Source of the DNA: Cliona cf. orientalis
Taxonomy: Eukaryota; Porifera; Demospongiae; Clionaida; Clionaidae
Assembly (NCBI GenBank): GCA_963930775.1
Contig: OZ005706.1
Location: 868,001 to 932,000, forward strand
DNA: 64,000 nt
Reading direction: 5' to 3'
The stretch's first letter is position 1, and each line of letters opens with the position of its first letter. Positions 1 through 12,600 of the stretch are shown piece after piece. The notes beneath the pieces were generated by a model. The model was not told the DNA's origin. It saw only the letters and a program-made list of their open reading frames with translations, and did not search any database. Position numbers and translations under genes: made by a program.

Positions 1-1665
1 TCTTATGTATGGCTGGGGGGACAGAGAGAGAGAGGACAAAGTAACAAGGAAACAGATTCTGCACTATAGCAACAATCACCAAACAGAACCAGTTTCAGCA
101 TGGATTGGCCATTAGCGAAAGATGTGTCAAAAAGTACACAGCTGCATAGCTTGGATGGCACACGTGGATGAAACACGCACGGTAGCCGTTTCTGCCAAAC
201 TCCGTGGGAATTACATGAATGCTCTGTTGTGGATTGTAGCTGATATGAATATTCACGCACTCATTAAGCAACCGCATTGCAATTAATGTCACCTCATGGG
301 ATATTCACTCACAAAGCCAGCACAAAGATCACCTGAAATAACTTTTGATTAGCACCCCCATTTTTTTTCATGCATGCTATTGAGCTAAGTAGCTACCTTC
401 AGAGCTGATATGCAAGACAGTCATTCATCACACTAGGGATGACTAAATTAAATTGTTTTGTTCAATTAATTTCTAGACTTGCCAAAGAAAATACATTAAA
501 TACCAATCAAGTGGAGCTTCCATCAGTTGCGTAAGCAACTGCAGAGACGTGGACCAGAAATCTTTAGAGCACAGTATTAAATTTTTATACACATACCACA
601 CACAATCACTACACATAGCACACAATTTTCTGTTTCAACAGGGTGAACTCACAAGTAGAATAATAATAATAGGTTATTATGGTTATTAACTTGGGTGGCA
701 GACTATTTCAGGTACAGCATTCTTCATGTAATTATTTATTTCAGAAGCATGCAGTAATCACGGTCTACTGTTTAGCAGCATTCCAGCTATGAACAACAAT
801 TCAGAGTGTTATGCAATTGTTGGTTGTCATGCTAATGAGCTCTCTAATGGCCGAATGGTGCACCTGGCCAAATATGAGGGGATTGAGAGTCAGTCAAGCA
901 TAAAGGACAACTATGGATGGTAGCATAGTAAGCTAATCTTGAGATGCATACACAGGAGCCAAATAGTCTAGCGTGCAGTCAGCTTGTGCTATAGGCATGA
1001 CTGATATAGAAAGTAGAAGTATGCAGCGAGTAATACTGTAACAATGAAGGGTGCCAAATGGCTTTAACGTAAGTAGAAAAAAACACTTGAGCTTGTGTGG
1101 TACATAGGGGAAGGCATGTGATGGTAAACATCAGGAGTCAAGTAGATAGGTCAAGCATAGAAAGAATTAGAACTACGTAGACATCAACTTGTGTGGTAGA
1201 GCATATTATAGGTAAGACTCTAAACGAAGGTCCCAAGGGGTATATACGCATGTGTATGTATGCATATAATATATGTGGTAGTAATAAGCTGCTACACCCC
1301 AGTACAGTTAGAGGGGGTCTATTTTGCATTCACGAGTAGAGATATGGAAGGGCCAGAAGACATTACAATAACAACACGTTATCGTTTGTTGGGTGTGCCA
1401 AATAAGGTCTGCTTGAATGTTGTGCGAACAACTGGAACATTGGCTCATGGGAAGCTAGGCTATTTCCAATGTTATGTCATTATTGTAAGCATACTAATAT
1501 ATGATTATGCAGGAACAGTGATCTACTACACTATAAACATGAGTACACATCTGCATATGGTACATAATATTATGTATATAAAATGGAGGAAAGAGTATTT
1601 TTATATGCATTGTGTATATATATATATAATATTATATATATGAGACAGAGAGAGAGAGGACATAC
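1..1665. other. Non-coding stretch, presumed intron of BIVM-like gene
   Basis: No reading frame here resembles a known protein. The stretch lies beyond the donor that closes the second visible exon of the minus-strand BIVM-like gene, so it is most simply a large intron, with the catalytic-like C-terminal exons beyond the left edge. A long AT dinucleotide tract sits near 1615-1640 next to a short GA run. The 85-codon and 65-codon minus-strand frames near the left edge have no recognisable composition and no convincing splice signals, so I do not call them. Confidence 0.5.
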
Positions 1666-2909
1666 CATCTCTTCAGGTCTAAGAGCTTTCTTTCAGCCAT
1701 ATGCTCTGGACGAGTAGCCACGGATGAATGTTGTCTTTTAGAGGCATCAGGTAGCTCGACCTTCATGAGTTGCCTTGGGGCACTTCCAGTCTCAGGAATC
1801 TGTTTGCAGAATGTTGAAATAGATCAATTATCATCACTGATGATACAATAATTATTATGCAATACTGAAGGTACGATGCTATAATTAGTAATGAGGTTGG
1901 CTATCATTGTTTCACAAATATTTCAAGAGGTCAGGGTAGCTAGTGTAAGATTACCCTCATGCATGGTTTCAGCACATATTCAAGCGTAGAATGCTTATAG
2001 GTGCATAGCATAGTAGCGTAGCTAACAGCTGATACAAACTAGTGTATCTATACAACCTATTGTTTTGCATAGAGCATGCAAGTGATTTGAGACTACCTTC
2101 TTGGATTTCAAAGGAGTTACTTCTTTTGCGACCTTCTCCTCTTTCCGTGGAGGGGAATTAAAATCGCCAGTGAACCCTCTCTTAGTCTGCCTGTTGGGTA
2201 GTTCTCTGCTGGTTCTTGCGCTGGTAGGCCGTATCAGTGACGTGTAGCTTCTACTCTTTGCTCGATTTAGCTCTCTGCTCGTCTTTGCGCTGGTTGGACG
2301 CACCAAAGACTTGTTTGGAGATCGACTGTTACCCGTGAGGGATGAGTTTGATAAAGAGAGAGCCTTACGCTGTTCTGCTGACTTTGCTTGTTGACCGGAT
2401 TGGACTAATAGAAGGGGCTGCTTTATGGGAGGGGAACGTTTGATTCTTGATGATAATGAACCAGCTTGTGCTGAAGCTGGCCTAGGGGGTGGAACTGTAC
2501 GCTGCTTACTGGCGGAAGCAGAGAATTTAGGAGAAGGTATTTTCGATTTCATCGCTTGAGGAGAACCAACTGAGCTTGAGGAGTTTGCTCCTCTTTTGGC
2601 CGTGGTTTGAGGAGAGGGGGTGGAACGTGGCGTGGTTTCAGATTCCCTCTTCAGCTGTTCCATGCGTGCCTGGCGTGCTTTCTCACGCTCTCTGAGAAAT
2701 TTTGGCATTTTCTTGGCCTTTTGTTGTGAGCTATCATTCCCAGTGCTAGTGAACTCTACTTCCCAGGCTAGTATGTCGGGGTGTGGACCCTCTTGCTTTC
2801 CATTCTCCTCTCCTGGACCCAGAGGCGCTTGAGACACTTGCTCACGGGCACTTTCAGTCGAGTCTTGTTCACTGGTTTGATCAAAGCCGATTGTAAAGGC
2901 TGTGGACAT
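1666..2909 (-). CDS. BIVM: BIVM-like protein, N-terminal exons (partial)
   Basis: Two exons are visible, 2909-2097 and 1799-1666 (phase 0, then phase 2), with donor AAG|GTAGTC, acceptor AAACAG|ATT and donor TG|GTATG. They encode 315 residues and part of the next codon, then leave the window. The first exon is a charged, Ser/Pro/Lys-rich, probably disordered region. It contains DILAWEVEF near residues 47-55, like the LAWEI block of vertebrate BIVM. The second exon ends in ERKLLDLKRW, matching the LDLRRW block that precedes the conserved YC-SRPQYKTSCG core of BIVM. That core is not in the window, so the call rests on two short blocks in the right order. BIVM is a conserved eukaryotic protein of unknown function with a cysteine-peptidase-like core. 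The start at 2909 is the first ATG of the frame and faces the PPP2R3 gene head to head. Confidence 0.58.
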
Positions 2910-3288
2910 TTCCTCTCTCGCCAGGGCCTAGGGAAGCTTTAGATCAGGGCGCTTCACTCGAAGACTTGCAGGCAACGTAAGAATTTTGGTATTCTAATTG
3001 TGTAGCACCTTGACATGATGTCAATGTTTACAAGCATGCGCCGCGCGCACAATAAAACCACGCCCACTCCACATTCAAATTGACCAATCAAAAGCCAATA
3101 AGCTTTCCCAAAACGGCGCCATAAAAAGGCGCTGTGTGCACCACAAATGCTTACTGCATTTTGAAAGCAGAGACGAAAACAAGAGGCGTCTTCATAATAA
3201 GCTGCAAGATTGCTATTCAGTAACTGAAATTACAGTTGAAAATTCGGTATTTATCTTGCAAAGTTCCCTCCGCGAGAATTAACCAGCC
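2910..3288. promoter_or_regulatory. Shared divergent promoter, BIVM-like / PPP2R3
   Basis: Only 379 bp separate the two start codons. Two CCAAT pentamers lie at 3084-3088 and 3095-3099, followed by an ATAAAAAGG sequence at about 3121-3129 that is positioned as a TATA-like element for the plus-strand gene. A GCGCCGCGCGC-type GC island lies at about 3038-3048. The arrangement implies a bidirectional promoter; no transcript evidence is available. Confidence 0.55.
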
Positions 3289-6200
3289 ATGGCTTGCGTG
3301 GAGGCTGCTATCCCTATACCCGACTCAAGGAAGAAGGTGGACGAGCTGTTCCTCTACTGGCTCTCTGAGCCCTCCACTCAGGACATGCTACGAAAGGAGC
3401 TAGCTAGCATCAAAGATGTCCCGTGCAGCGACCTAGACGACCTGGTATTCAAGCAAGACGGAAGCGTAGTCCTCAGCTCCATATCTCCCTACTCGTCTCT
3501 CACCAGCGTTCTCAGACCAGGGAGCCCCGGTACGTGCACAAGGACGCCCTCCCCTCCTCCCTCTTCCTCTCTCGTGGCTAAATCTCCATCTAGCCCGAGG
3601 GCTAGGCGTTCAGCAAGAAAGTCACCACATGGCTCAAACATGAAAGAGAAGCTTTCAGCATCCAAGAACAAGCTGTCACCATCTTCTTCCCCCCATGGCC
3701 AGCTGCTCCTAAACGGTGGGGTAGACGAGGTGGATTTTGGAATGCCTGAGAAACTGGAGCGTGTTCTCAATATCCCCTCTGTTTCTATCACCTCTTCGGA
3801 GAAGCTGGGAAACCAATCGCAAGACACCATGATAAATTCAAAAGGGGGCAGTTCTTCATCAGGTGCAGGTGTGGAAAATGGTTCCCCAGCCAGGAGTCGA
3901 AGCCCCAAGCTGCCATCCCTACCCACTGCAGGCGCTACTGCTGCAAAACCTTCACAGGTATGCATTCATGCACATACATATTATCTCCATATGTACGCAC
4001 CTATAATTATACATGTGTATGATATCATTGTCTGAGCTTGCCGCATATCACATCCACTTGAAGGTCCAGACTCACAATTACTTGAATACAAAAGCTTAGA
4101 GACAAAACTTAGACTATTTCTTTCTGGAGTATCTATTGTAATGCTGCTACATACACAATTTTTCATGCACTTGTTTCATGCAGACACTCATTCCACGGTT
4201 CTACTTTCCCAACGGCAAGCCATGCCCAGACGAGAATATTGAGCAGTGCCTAAAAGACGCGGCCAAGGTGTTCCAGGATCACCCCAATGGAGAGGTCCCT
4301 CAGAGCGCCTTTCATGAAGTCACCAAGGTGCGAGCGATGATAACCAAAATTGCTTGTCCCTATACAAATTGCATGCTATATATATATATATATAATACAC
4401 ATAATAATGTATACTGATCGATAGCTCCATCCACTGTTCTGTTGTTTCTTGAGAGTAAGTGAAAGTATAGTTTAACTCTCCCTCCCAAATATGTGAAAAA
4501 AAACTCGCAGATAATACCATTATAGATTGTATTATATGAACTCTACAAAATAATATAATGGTACACAATCACTCTGTCTCGGTTATGACTATCATCAGTA
4601 CACAATATGTATCTCATTATGTGCATAATAATTATTATACTTGGCACAATATATACGTGTATGTACACCCTTGGCCTGACCTGGGATGGGAGTAGACACG
4701 ATATGCTTTCAACTTGTTTGTCTCATCTGTCTACACTGGTAGCTTGCTTTCTGCTATATAAGGCACTGCCTTGTTGACACAGAGAGTAGCTGATAGGGTA
4801 CGGGGAATATTTCTGTATTTTTATACATATTATTATTATTATAGCGATAGTGTTTGCTGGGCACTAGTTTGGGAGTTGCTGTCAAATTGAAACATGTCCG
4901 GGATGATATCACAGATATTATCTTAACCTTGGGTTATCAAAAGGAATGATAGTGCACAAGCGATTGGGACTACTTTGAAGCGTGCTCTATGTTCAAACAG
5001 TAATAACTGCTGAAGGATCGGTTTCGCAATCTCACTGATCACCAAAACATTTTGAAATCACGATCGCCCCATAAATTCGAGCAGTGTGTGAGTGAGAGAA
5101 AGAGTATTAAATTTTGACAGGTAGTGACATATCTCGACCAAACATGTTGTCCCCCACCTACCGGTAGCTATACCTCAATCTTTGGTGATGTTCAGATATA
5201 CGTAACTGTACCTAATGTTATAATATAGTTGTACCGCAAACCGACACTGTACAGTGTGTTATGATGAAAGTCACGATGTCGCAAAATACACAAAAACCGC
5301 TTACCAATCGTGACAAACAAGTCACTAAACACGACAAACACTCTCTGTTATTATTGGCTATTTCAACAAGCGGAGGTCATCACGGCTAGCTGACTTTCCG
5401 CTAATGAACAACATGCCTTGTTAAAATTCATAATAGTATTATCATTGCACCAAATGCACCTGCCAGGTATGTGGAAAATGTGTCAACAGCTTTTACTTCT
5501 GGTGGGTAGACTCGATTAAATAATTTCATATTGATTCCCTGGGTTACATTCACTTACTTTGGTTGATTAACCTCCACACAAAGCTTGTTCAGATTTGTGT
5601 GAAGTCATGTGGGTTGGAGTCAGACCCATGTCCCCTCGGTCGTGACTGACTCGCATTCTTGTCATGCTAGCATTGTCTTATCAAATCTGTGAGGGAGGAC
5701 CGCTAAAACCTTTATGGAGAGCGCCAATGGCCCGTGTAGTGCTAGTGCATGCCTTGCATAGCACTATCAGTCAGTAGCGATTAACTGGGTGGTTGCCCTG
5801 TCATGCTATGCACAGGTGTTGAGATGCGTGCACTAAAAAATTAATTAATCTTTCTTGCATCAGATAGTGGATGGTGTGAAATGTTCATCGAAGGAAATCG
5901 TAACTTGGGCTAATTACTATCGAGTGCAGACTATGTGTGGTATGAGGGTTGAGCTGGTCAATGTAGTATCTTGCGGACATTCTCACGGCATGTGTGTGTA
6001 TCTCCATGGCTAGTATACGTAGTTGTAAGTTAATGAGCTTTCGTTACATCAGAATGTGCAATTTGGGATTATGTGGGCAATGTTCAACATCCGTGAGCCC
6101 CAAGGGTACTGTTTTGTTTACAGAGCTGGAGATTTTGAGTTCTAAGTACAGGCACATGTTATAGTGTAGAATATTATGTATATTATAGTTCTGGTTCATT

Positions 6201-6522
6201 TCTGTAGAAGTAATGTGTTTTGAATATCATTCGCTGATATCACAGCCTGTTGATTCCTCTCTCTCTCTCACTCTCTCTTTTTCATAGGCTTTGAAGCTTC
6301 CCCTTTACTGGAAGGTACCACTATTTCGAGCGAGCATTGGCAAGGCTAAGGACCGCAAGACGGTCAACTACCAACAGTTTGCAAAGACATGGCAAAGGTG
6401 AGAACATAATGCAATAATCTAATTAGGAACAATTAGAGAAAGGTAATTGCATTCCATGTGGCTCCTGAACTCTCCCACAGTACATGCTGTAAACAGCAGG
6501 AACTCTGTCTCCCCACATTTGG

Positions 6523-6617
<95 letters not shown>

Positions 6618-9600
6618 AGGGAGGGAGGTAAGTGAGAGTGGGAGGGAGGAAGTGAGAACTAGTTTTCACTTGCTCGCATATCAGGTTCACAGGGAGATGC
6701 TTTTTGAGCCATTTTAGCCAATTTGACACTTTATGTATCCATTTGGCTGCACATATTATGCCTTAGCACTCCCCTGCCTCTACACATTGTAGTATGCCGT
6801 GTGGTGGTATTGTACAAAAATGGTATCACTCAGCCACCATCGTTGTTAATTTTGTTGGTTTGTAACGTGTTCCACAACTGATGGGCATGCTGTGCATTCC
6901 AGTTATTATGGTTTGGCATTCCTCACCACATCTTGCTAGTTAGTAGTTTTCCCAGTTGTGCATTTCTTCCCACGTGGCTTCTTGTCTTAATAAAATACCT
7001 CCTATGTAGGTAGCGACGTATAATGTGTAGGTAGCTTGGTATATATAGTACAATTGATTAGTATAAGTGTTGTAGTACATGTATCGGTATATCTCCCATT
7101 TGTAGGGTAGTCGGTTGTTTAGCCTCTGTGGTGGTTAGAGACCTGCTTCACTTTAGGAAGAGCTACACTGATAAGCAGCAAAAGGGCTTTAAAAAGTTGA
7201 TTTTAAGCGAAAAGCAAAGTTCTTAAAATCATCTATCTTCTCCTACGCTATAAATAGCTTGCCCTTTTGAAACTGTATACTTTACCCACTGCCTGATAGT
7301 ATAATATAGCTATATAGCATACCTTATGCTATATACTGCTATTAATTTGAAAAAAAAGGGTTGGGTTGTTTTTTGACTCCCACGCTGAGAATTGGCCTGG
7401 AGTTATGACATCCCATGGCTTCTCTCTCTGTTTGTCATAACGGCAGCTCAAGAGGCACTTCATCAAGCAGCTAGCTAGCTAGCCACATAACTACGTAGCA
7501 GTCATGAACCTGATCTGTGATGCAACATGTATGTATAATTATTTCTAGAAATAAAACTGGAATGAAAAATACTGAAATTCCAACTCTCTTAGATTTAACC
7601 TGTCAAATTCCTTCACTCTTATACGTGACTATTTCCATCTGCAAAAAATTATCCCGGTATCTTCTTGATTCTTAATTGGAAGCAGCTGTACTCGATACAC
7701 TTGAAAGGCCTACTGACAGTCTCTACTCTGGGATAGTTGCATGCACCAGGACATCCTGACAGGAGAACCCCTGAGACAATTATCTTGCTAGGAGACTTTG
7801 TATATGAGCTTCAATCTTTGGTGATCCAGCCTCACTCCCAAAGCTAGGATAGTCATTGGTCTAGCCTATATATAGTGGGGACCCTGTACAAAAGCCTCAA
7901 AGACCTCAGAGGTTGGCCTGTGGCTGATCTACTATGGAAAGGGTAAATTGGAAGTGGCTTAATTCAGTTAAGGTACATCACAAAGGCTTTCAGTTTGTAC
8001 AACGACATAGCAAGGTGCCCCACTACTACTTCTGGACCACTGATCTGCAAAGCACAGTAGTTAATCGTTCTATTGATTGAGATTGCGACGATTTTTCCTG
8101 TGTGCATGCTCCATGTTATAAATGTAGTGGCAGCAGTCGATGCATGTATCCTTTCAATGCAGCTGTCTGTAGCACTCCAGCCAAGTGGCTGGGTAGTACA
8201 TACGTAGCTAGCTATAGGCTGGGCTGTCTAGTCAATATAACTATACATGGCAGTAGCAGTGGGATGGCTTGTATTTCCAACGGATTTCAGCCTACACTGT
8301 GTGTTTGGGGACATACTGCGTGCGTTCCCTCTCCATAGAGGAACTCGAGTGAATGAAGGTTCAAGAAATGGAGGATGTTTTATCACATGTGTATCCCTGC
8401 TACTGGTTAAACAGAATCAATGACGTTTGCGTATGTTATGATGATAGTATTATGGCGAGTAGATTGAGGGGAGAGGAGCTGTGTACAAATGTAGTGCACA
8501 CATATTGTGCACACACTATACTGTTCTGTGTGGAAAGTGTTTTTGGCGGTTTTTGAAACAGTCTCTCATCTTAGCCAACTTTAGCAGCTATTACATCACA
8601 TGATGTCATATAATAATGTGTACACATACGTACACTCAGGTTCACCTTATATTGAGTTGTGCGACGCTATCTTAATTAGTTGTGGCTTGCTCCGTTGAGC
8701 CGTAGCCGTTGTTTACTCTTTCTCCGAATGCACCTGGGACACTACTGATACAGCAACAGCTATGTACGTGTGCATATCGTGCATAATCTTTTCGGTGTTT
8801 CCAGCGATTTGAATAAACTGTGATTGTTTTCTTCGTAAACACTACCTAGAAAGATACCCATCCATGAAAAAGAGCTATTTTCTTAGGAGGGAAAGAGTTT
8901 TTCAAATCTGTGTATGTAATTATGAGCATTGCCAGTATAATACACATTGTGATGAAATTTTAGCTGGTATAGTTTTCCATTTCCTACCATATACAAACAA
9001 AAGATGAAGAAAGTAGGAAAACTCAGTAACTCACTGCACCTACAGTCTACTACTAGCCACCTCATATCAATAATAATATGTGACCTGCTATGAGAAAAGG
9101 GACCTTTCGTGGTATAGAAGTATGAAACACGATCAATTTTATCATGACAATGTCCAACTTGCTTTCTACAAATGCAAATGCAGTATAGTGTGTATACTTG
9201 TATCAGCGTATTGACACCAACATACAGCGGATACATGCACCTACTATACATTATTATTCCCTACACACTAAATTATAAGCTACATACTACAAACACATAA
9301 TTCCAAATGGTCCCTTTTCTCAGAGCTGGTCACATATTATTTCCCACTCCTCAAAAAAAAAACTACTTTGTTGTTACAAGTGTTTGATAAAGTTCTGTGT
9401 TTTTCTCTTGCTGCAGAATCACCCAAAACTGTCATGACGATGCATCTCGATTTGTTCGAATGATGGCCACTAATGGCTGCAACTATCTTGTGGAAGATGA
9501 CTTTATGCCTCTCATTCAGGTAAGCGATGTACGGACATACCAATAGACATATGTACAAACATACGCATAACACTGGTAGACTAAAAGTTAAACATTGGTG

Positions 9601-12600
9601 ATTAGCTAATGACGATGTGCTCGTGTTTTCATACATGCATATTACCATAATGGGGGCTGTCCGTGGACACGCTACAATCCTGTACGGGCTACTTCATTTC
9701 GAGTGCCATTCATACGATGAAATAATGGCCCAATTAGTTGACCAAATAATTGGGTAATGCGATCTCACTATTTCTACTCCCACGGGAGGGAAAGCTTATC
9801 GAAACTCGTGGGGGCCAACTATTTGCCCGTCAGTACCACCACCACACATTTTCCCTCCACTCCCAACCACTCTCTGCCAAATAGCTGAAAAGTGGGCCAG
9901 ATTAACACATTAGTGCTCAATTTGTAAAGATAGCTAAGTTTGGTAACCTTTTGCCTCCCCTAATCGTGTTTTTTTCCATGTCTGGTCTCAAGAGTGGGCC
10001 TCTTGAGTTAGTTTACTTCCCAAGGGGGGCCATGAACCTGACCAATTACCGAGGAATGTCCTGTTTAAGTAGCATAGCTTTGTAGCAAGTGCATGCCATA
10101 GCTCCAGCTCACGCAGCTGTCACTAATTATCCCGATATGCATGCTTTTCGCATGGTTGATGCTATGAGGGTGTCCATGCATTGCAATGTGCCTATATATA
10201 TAGCTACCTCCAGCTAGCATACATTGTACCAGCATAATAATACTGCATGAGTAGATTTGGGCCCAAATTCTTTTTGTGTGGCAAAGTTCCCATGGACTCG
10301 ATGAGAAATAGTAACAAAGTTCACGAACTTGTGTACGTATGTTTTGTTAATTTGTAGGACATAGTGGACACCCATCCAGGCCTGGCATTCCTAGGCTCAG
10401 CACCTGAGTTTCACCAGAGATACGTTGAGACAGTAAGTCTATCCCTCTATCCTGAGAAATAAATAAATAAAGATACGTCATCTTGTTGCAATGTGTGATT
10501 TAAACAGTTATGTATTTCTTCAAATAATCAAACAGGATTACTCTGTTAAAACAATTATGGCAAATATGCAGCATATTTTTCGACCTTTTTCATGCACCCT
10601 TAGCCTGTCTTGAAAGCATGAGATGAGACCCCCCACCCCCCACCATCCCAAATGTTTGTATTTTCAGAGTGTTTATAGAAGATTTATTTCCATAACACCT
10701 AGATAAGCCCTTGATAATTACATACCTTACCTCTCTCTCTCTCTCTCTCTTTTCCTTTCTCAGGTAATCAGTCGTATCTTCTACGTTGTCGATCGCAACT
10801 GGAATGGTCGTATCACAACCAGCGAGCTTCGTCGTAGTAACCTCCTTCAAGTCCTAGCCCTGCTGGAGGATGAGCCAGACATCAACCAGATCACTGATTT
10901 CTTCTCCTACGAACACTTTTACGTCATCTACTGCAAGTTTTGGGAGCTTGATACGGACCATGATCTGGTCATTGATGCTCAGGACCTTTCAAGACACGAA
11001 GGCCATGGTATGTAGTGTAGGTGGTGGGGGAGAAAGAGAAAAATCTAAGTAGCTCTGAAATATCAAATCTTTTATGCTTTACTCTGTCTTTCCTTGCATA
11101 TGTAGCTCTCACTTCAAGAGTTATCAACAGACTTCTCTCAGGAGTGGTGACAAGGTACATACGTATGAATAGCTAATTCAATACAGCTTTTGTGTAATTT
11201 CTTGGCATAGTGATATCAAGTGAATTGTGTCTTTGTATATCTGTTTTGGAGTAACTGCATGCGTACACTTGTTCTGTGTGTATATGTGATGGTCTTTATC
11301 AGTGTACCAATCGACCATTCCTTCCTCCCTGCAGGGATCGGTGTCGAAATGGCCGCCTCCTCGATGGAAAGATGACCTACAAAGACTTCATTTGGTTCCT
11401 CTTGTCCGAAGAAGACAAGACCTCATCAAGAAGGTATGCTGGTGTGTAGAAAAGCCAGTCACCTGACAGTTCATCCCAAAATTCCTCTAGCATATAAAAT
11501 AATATACTAAAAAATCAATTTTTTTCTGCTTAGTGTGTGGTCCCCTTGTAATATGTGACCGTCCACGAGAAAACCATGCATAATGCGCTGAAAAAAATTT
11601 TTGAGTTAAGGCCACCATTACCAACTACAACCTTTGAACTATTGCTCCAGCAAATTTGAAGTCTCCAGCCCGTGTAGTCATGGAGATATGAGCAAAAATG
11701 TACCCGGATCGCCCGTACTCGAGTATTGCAAAAATTTGCAATGAACATTGCTACGTACGTTGCACGCGGAAGTCCGTATACTCGCCGTTTATGGTAAATA
11801 CGTGGCCCCGCCCACCAAGTCAATGAGCTATATAGCTGGCTGCCAAAACCGCGGCTCGAACGAGAGCAGCAGCCAACGTTTCGATGGAAAAGAACAAGAA
11901 GACAAGCGTGTCTAAAGATCGTTAGTACAAAAATTCGAAGAAATAAGTGACTGGAGAGTTTTTTCTGTGCAGCTGCCGTGCTTGCCTACCTGCAACTATG
12001 GCAACGGCTCCGTATCATGGACGGCCAATGTTAGCTACACGGCCGACTTCTTCGAGCCACAACTCAGTAAGTATAGCGTTCTAGAAGCTACGAAGCAGAT
12101 TTTTGTGTAGAGGAATGATTTCTCTATCGATCTATACAAAAAAGTGAAAATCGATAGTTATCACTATAGATGACTAAATTGGCCTGTATCTCAGATTGAT
12201 ATCCAGCGCATTATGTATGGTTTTCTCGTGGATGGTCACATATACTAAAAAATTCAATACTGACTGGAGAATTTTTCCTCCAGCGTATAAAACAATATAA
12301 TATACTACAAAATTTATACTGATTCGTATTTTTCCTCCACACCACAGCATAGAGTATTGGTTCCGGTGCCTAGACATCGATGGAGATGGAGTCCTCTCTC
12401 TCTTTGAGCTGGTCTACTTCTACGAGGAGGTGCTGCAGCGACTCCAAGAACTCAACATTGACAGCATCTCGATCGAAAACACCGTATGCCAAGTCCTGGA
12501 CATGGTCAACCCAAAGGAGAAAGGTAGAGAAATTATTAGAGAAAATAATATGTGACCTGCTATGAGAAAAGGGACCATTCATGTTAGTATGAAACAAGAT

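Larger units (their letters stand above)
6398..9416 (+). other. PPP2R3 intron 3
   Basis: This 3.0-kb intron holds a long GA microsatellite near its 5' end and a 270-bp inverted-repeat element near its 3' end, both listed separately. The remaining 2.4 kb shows nothing that I can support as a gene. Confidence 0.6.

Noticed and set aside
2097..2909. CEP170-like centrosomal protein as the identity of the left-edge gene
   Set aside because: MSTAFTIGFD superficially recalls CEP170-type AFTIEF segments, but the LAWEVEF and LDLKRW blocks in order fit BIVM better. No FHA or CEP170 C-terminal region is seen.
3489..3965. Minus-strand 158-codon frame opposite PPP2R3 exon 1
   Set aside because: Shadow of the Ser/Pro-rich coding sequence; no start context or splice signals of its own.
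11551..12243. Extra PPP2R3 exons within intron 8
   Set aside because: Exons 8 and 9 already join in phase with the family sequence. The exon-like signals lie inside an inverted-repeat element and would break the conserved core.
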